A stretch of DNA of 43,142 bases, taken from assembly GCA_964400685.1 (NCBI GenBank), contig CAYNVT010000025.1, forward strand, positions 1 through 43,142. Reading direction: 5' to 3'. The translations under genes were made by a program, and so were the position numbers. Shown here piece after piece: positions 40,428-43,142 of the stretch. Each line of letters begins with the position of its first letter. Within the stretch, counting starts at the first letter, position 1. The stretch comes from DATCTV01 sp964400685. Its GTDB lineage: Bacteria; Desulfobacterota; Desulfomonilia; UBA1062. The notes below the pieces were generated by a model that had not been told where the DNA came from, searched no databases, and worked only from the letters and a program-made list of their open reading frames with translations.

Positions 40428-42008
40428 TTACTTTACAAACGGGACTTTCAGCACCGGCTTGTCGCAATAATCAAATCTGACTTTGTAATCAGGCCTGTCT
40501 GGGAAACCGCAGCGCTTATCATAGGTGTCGAAAACCACTGCCAGCCTGTGGTTCTTTTTGAGTCTCCACCCAATTGCCTGGAACTCGAATGACAGCCTTT
40601 TTCTCACCCAGGGCTTCGCGTTCCAGAGCGTCCACGCGCTGTGGCTTATCAGTTTTCCGTAACCGAGCGGATTTACATCATACAGGTATGCAATCACCTG
40701 GGCGTCTTTCTTCGATGGTGTGACCGAGATGTCGAGCATCGGAATACCTGCAATGATGCTCTCGCTTGTTTCAGGGGCCGAGATATGCGTAAGGGCATAG
40801 TCTTTGTCGAGCATGAAGATGTTGACCCCGGTATCGACGTTTAGAACCTGTGAGACGAGATCATCAGGCCCCATAGATGCCTTGGAGCCTTTGCCGCTTT
40901 TTATTTCACGTGATAACAGGGTAAATTTAGATGAACTGTCAAGAGTGCCGCGTCCGGTTGAAAGGCTTCTGAGTCCACCCATATTGAGGTAATAATTCCT
41001 GTATTTAATCTGATCTGTGGGCCATGACGGGAAATAAAGCCTTGTCTTTTCATCCTTGAGACCGAAGCTGACCGGTGTTTTTGTGAGTCTGTCCGAAATG
41101 CCCGAATCAATGCCTTTGAGGTAGAAGTCGAACCATCTGTAAACCGTATCCCATGTCGTTTCAGGTATGGACAGGCATCCAAACCCGACAGGGAATACAT
41201 GCATCCCGTCATTAAGGTCGATTATCTTATCAGGTATTTCAAGGATCGAATAAAAATCCAGAACGCTGTTCGGTGAAAAAAGCGGGTCTGAATAATAGTT
41301 GGAGATGTAAACGCTGAGCCTTCCGTTAGTCCTGGCATAATCGTCTATCAGTCTGAAAGGTGAGATATCGTCGAGCCATTCAAGGATGTCTTCGACGTTG
41401 CGTCCCTGCTCCAGGTCATTGACTCTGTCTCCGATCATGTTTGTATCTCCACCGGTTTCGGTCGAAGCCCAGGATTTGTTCGGAGTGTCCTGCGGATACA
41501 GGGCGTCATGCATGTCGGAAGTCCCGCTGAGCGATGCGACAGCCTTGACCCTGCTGTCAAATATGCCGATCTGAAGAGACCGGCAGGCTCCCATTGAAAT
41601 ACCGGCTACACCTATGTTGCGGGCATCGGCGGGATAATTTGCAAGCACGAAATCGATGATGGTCGAGATATCGCGCATGTCGTTTTCTTCACCGACATTT
41701 ATCTTTCCTGTCGAGTCGAACCATCCCCTCGCCGAATATGATACGGCGATATAGCCCTCTGCCGCCATCTTTCTTGACGGGAATAGATATTCAATCTTGG
41801 GCAGCCCCCAGCTGGGTGAAAAGATAATTACAGGAAGATTGACGCCGGACTTAGGCGCATACACATCGCAGTCGAGCTTGAAGCCGTCATAAGTGGTTAT
41901 CCAGTGCTGTGTCACTTTGATTGGATATTTTGCGGCTTGAACGGATGAAACAGGGGAAAGTACGGCAATACAAAGCAACAATACGATAAAACCGTTTCTA
42001 ATGCCCAT
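40428..42008 (-). CDS. CocE/NonD-type X-Pro dipeptidyl-peptidase-like hydrolase, secreted
   Basis: A 526-residue exported S15-type alpha/beta hydrolase. A signal peptide ends at VQA-A (about residue 25). The nucleophile is Ser138 in AGISMGAC, a cap domain follows (about 165-300), and the C terminus (about 370-526) is the galactose-binding-like jelly roll typical of CocE/NonD proteins, with NPLGYGKLISHSAW and RLAVVFDTYD. Candidate acid and His are DPLFSPN and NDGMHVFPVG. Family members hydrolyse esters or amides such as X-Pro peptides, cocaine and glutaryl-beta-lactams. ATG 42008 has GGAGG close upstream. The 204-base gap downstream holds only a perfect TACAAGC-TTGT-GCTTGTA hairpin (40353-40370). 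Confidence 0.87.
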   Translation of the reverse strand: MGIRNGFIVLLLCIAVLSPVSSVQAAKYPIKVTQHWITTYDGFKLDCDVYAPKSGVNLPVIIFSPSWGLPKIEYLFPSRKMAAEGYIAVSYSARGWFDSTGKINVGEENDMRDISTIIDFVLANYPADARNIGVAGISMGACRSLQIGIFDSRVKAVASLSGTSDMHDALYPQDTPNKSWASTETGGDTNMIGDRVNDLEQGRNVEDILEWLDDISPFRLIDDYARTNGRLSVYISNYYSDPLFSPNSVLDFYSILEIPDKIIDLNDGMHVFPVGFGCLSIPETTWDTVYRWFDFYLKGIDSGISDRLTKTPVSFGLKDEKTRLYFPSWPTDQIKYRNYYLNMGGLRSLSTGRGTLDSSSKFTLLSREIKSGKGSKASMGPDDLVSQVLNVDTGVNIFMLDKDYALTHISAPETSESIIAGIPMLDISVTPSKKDAQVIAYLYDVNPLGYGKLISHSAWTLWNAKPWVRKRLSFEFQAIGWRLKKNHRLAVVFDTYDKRCGFPDRPDYKVRFDYCDKPVLKVPFVK

Positions 42009-42530
42009 ATGTTCCTCCTCAAATTAATTCAAAAGCAATGTCTTATTATAACTAAATAAAACGATGATTATCAATATAAATAGTTAATTTTTATAGATAC
42101 ATGGCATCAGATTAGCTGGTGAGCTGATAGCTGATGAGCTGAATCAAAAGCTAAAAAGGTTTTGCTTAACAGCTCAACAGCTTAGAACTATTTTATTGCG
42201 ACACCGGCATGTGAAGTTATAGCGCCTTTCTATTTCCGCTGTGCATTCAGGATGATCCATCTGAATCAGCATCGAGTGTAAGGCGTTATAACAAAGCAGA
42301 CCTAGGAACGACGCAGGCGAGGAATGAGGCGTACTCTGTTACGTACGCCGCAGTGACGAACCAAGGATGTGACAACGGTATGAGAAGTTATAGCGCCTTA
42401 TTATTTCCGCTATGCATTCTGGATGATTCCGCGAAGTCAAGGAGGGAGCGACGCAGCCATACTCTTTGCCGTATGGCGAGGAGCATTCCGACGCAGACGA
42501 CAAAGGAAGCGCCTGAATGCAAAGCGGAAA
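42009..42530. other. Long non-coding region with two repeat families
   Basis: A 522-base gap between the CocE-like gene and the symporter gene. Up to 42110 it is AT rich and should contain the hydrolase promoter. The remainder is taken up by an AGCTGNTNA repeat array (42114-42183) and a 330-base field of nested palindromes (42200-42531), both listed separately. Short open frames inside are not protein-like. Confidence 0.7.
42114..42183. repeat. Second AGCTGNTNA repeat array
   Basis: The left arm has AGCTGGTGAGCTGATAGC and TGATGAGCTGAATC; the right arm has GCTTAACAGCTCAACAGCTT (42163-42182), the complement of AGCTGTTGAGCTGTTAAGC. Same unit type and arm layout as the array at 17581-17705. Confidence 0.7.
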
Positions 42531-42531
42531 T
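42200..42531. repeat. Nested long palindromes with centred hairpins
   Basis: A 57-base unit (42200-42256, containing GAAGTTATAGCGCC and TTCCGCTGTGCATTC) recurs at 42371-42427 with about seven differences. Two palindromes follow. The first runs from AAGGCGTTATAAC (42280-42292) to GTTATAGCGCCTT (42387-42399) and has the hairpin GGCGTAC-N8-GTACGCC (42328-42349) exactly at its centre. The second runs from ATTTCCGCTATGCATTC (42403-42419) to GAATGCAAAGCGGAAAT (42515-42531) with hairpin GCCATAC-N8-GTATGGC (42456-42477) at its centre. The two hairpins differ by two compensatory base-pair changes. The right end reaches the stop codon of the symporter gene. Confidence 0.8.
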
Positions 42532-43142
42532 CACCAGAAGATGATATTGAGAGCCACGGCACAAATAAGCACTATCACTGCTAATACGGCTGGCCTGTTG
42601 TACCAGGCAATGCCTGTCTCCTTAATCTTTTCCGTAAGCGAATACACGAGCCCTTTGAGTTCCTCGTCGGTCTTTTTCCGCTCGGTCAGAAGCGAGATTA
42701 TAATGGTCACACTCAGGCATACAAGGAATGCATAGATCGCGGTCCAGAAGTTCTGGGCCATCTCGCTGTGGTATTCAGTGATGACGGTGCCCAGCCATCC
42801 CCCCTTTATGCCCGGATGAGAATACATGGGCAGCGTCAACCCGTGGTTTAGGGCCGCGGCCAGCGTACCCGAGAGCAGGCCGAAAAAGGCGCCGTGGCCG
42901 GTCGTCCTCTTCCAGAACATGCCAAGCATGAACGTCGCAAACAGAGGCGCATTGACAAAGGCGCAGACGAGCTGGAGCATATCGTTTATGTTGTTGAAGC
43001 TCGCCGCCACATATGCAGCGACGACGCTGAGCAGTATGCCTGCAACAGTCGCGGCCCTTCCCATCAGGAAGTAGTGCCTGTCCGATTTTCCGGGATTTAT
43101 GTAGCTCTGGTAGATATCATATGTCCATACCGTATTGAAGGC
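42531..43142 (-). CDS. Sodium/solute symporter (SSS family), 5' part outside window
   Basis: The last 203 residues of an SSS-family transporter; the frame continues past the window edge with AFNTVWTYDIYQSYINPG, so the start is not visible. Hydrophobic segments correspond to the final four to five helices, with LVCAFVNAPLFATFMLGMFWKRTTGHGAFFGLLSG the typical SSS helix pair region. A charged cytoplasmic loop (ERKKTDEELKGL) precedes the last helix. It drives uptake of a sugar, acid or amino acid with sodium; the substrate is unknown. A link to the sugar-acid operon 6 kb away is only speculative. Confidence 0.85.
   Translation of the reverse strand, partial: AFNTVWTYDIYQSYINPGKSDRHYFLMGRAATVAGILLSVVAAYVAASFNNINDMLQLVCAFVNAPLFATFMLGMFWKRTTGHGAFFGLLSGTLAAALNHGLTLPMYSHPGIKGGWLGTVITEYHSEMAQNFWTAIYAFLVCLSVTIIISLLTERKKTDEELKGLVYSLTEKIKETGIAWYNRPAVLAVIVLICAVALNIIFW

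Noticed and set aside
42280..42399. Integron attC-like site (TAAC ... GTTA ends around a palindrome)
   Set aside because: GTTATAG does not fit the GTTRRRY consensus, there is no integrase and no cassette gene, and the neighbouring palindrome shows the same design with other ends. A REP/BIME-like repeat is the simpler reading.

Overview
The window looks like a chromosomal piece of a Gram-negative, probably anaerobic bacterium of the Desulfobacterota (deltaproteobacterial) type. Supporting signs are an LPS-heptose kinase, several lipoproteins and outer-membrane-type exports, the gene order ftsY - heptose kinase - DUF4416 - yicC, an AmrS-type radical SAM enzyme and roughly half GC content. The taxonomic guess is inference. 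A run of 10 Ns marks an assembly gap, so this is probably a draft or metagenome contig.

Layout. 1-3.6 kb (minus strand): a tight housekeeping operon, ftsY, heptose-7-phosphate kinase, DUF4416, yicC. 3.9-10.3 kb: a lipoprotein penicillin acylase homologue and a multi-spanning GT-C-like membrane protein on plus, facing a second, signal-less penicillin acylase homologue on minus. 10.4-13.9 kb: tRNA-Leu(UAA), then polA, translationally coupled to an upstream RHH antitoxin / PIN toxin pair. 14-19.4 kb (minus): M18 aminopeptidase, degenerate histidine-kinase-like protein and Nudix hydrolase in an overlapping operon, then an AmrS-like radical SAM enzyme and ilvD. 19.6-26.5 kb (plus): carboxylesterase lipoprotein, small secreted protein, a RAYT transposase with perfect 24-bp terminal inverted repeats, glycogen phosphorylase and a possible outer-membrane protein. 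26.5-28.8 kb (minus): guanidinium exporter-like SMR protein, an archaeal-type P-loop kinase (UPF0200) and an acyl-CoA:acid CoA-transferase. 29-35.8 kb (plus): a six-gene sugar-acid operon. 35.9-43.1 kb: a guaA remnant, a beta-propeller lipoprotein, a radical SAM gene with a promoter placed for leaderless transcription, marC, a nucleotidyltransferase with a small partner, a CocE-type hydrolase, a 330-bp field of nested palindromes, and a sodium/solute symporter that runs off the window.

The most interesting system is the operon at 28997-35840: tagaturonate epimerase (uxaE), mannonate oxidoreductase-type SDR, a LarA-type nickel racemase/epimerase homologue, a PfkB sugar-acid kinase, 6-phosphogluconate dehydrogenase and a PIG-L deacetylase. 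There is no mannonate dehydratase and no KDPG aldolase. The set fits a hexuronate route in which mannonate is epimerised at C2 to gluconate by the LarA homologue, phosphorylated to 6-phosphogluconate and decarboxylated to ribulose 5-phosphate, bypassing the usual KDG/Entner-Doudoroff exit. That pathway is inference; the LarA active-site residues and their spacing are visible in the sequence.
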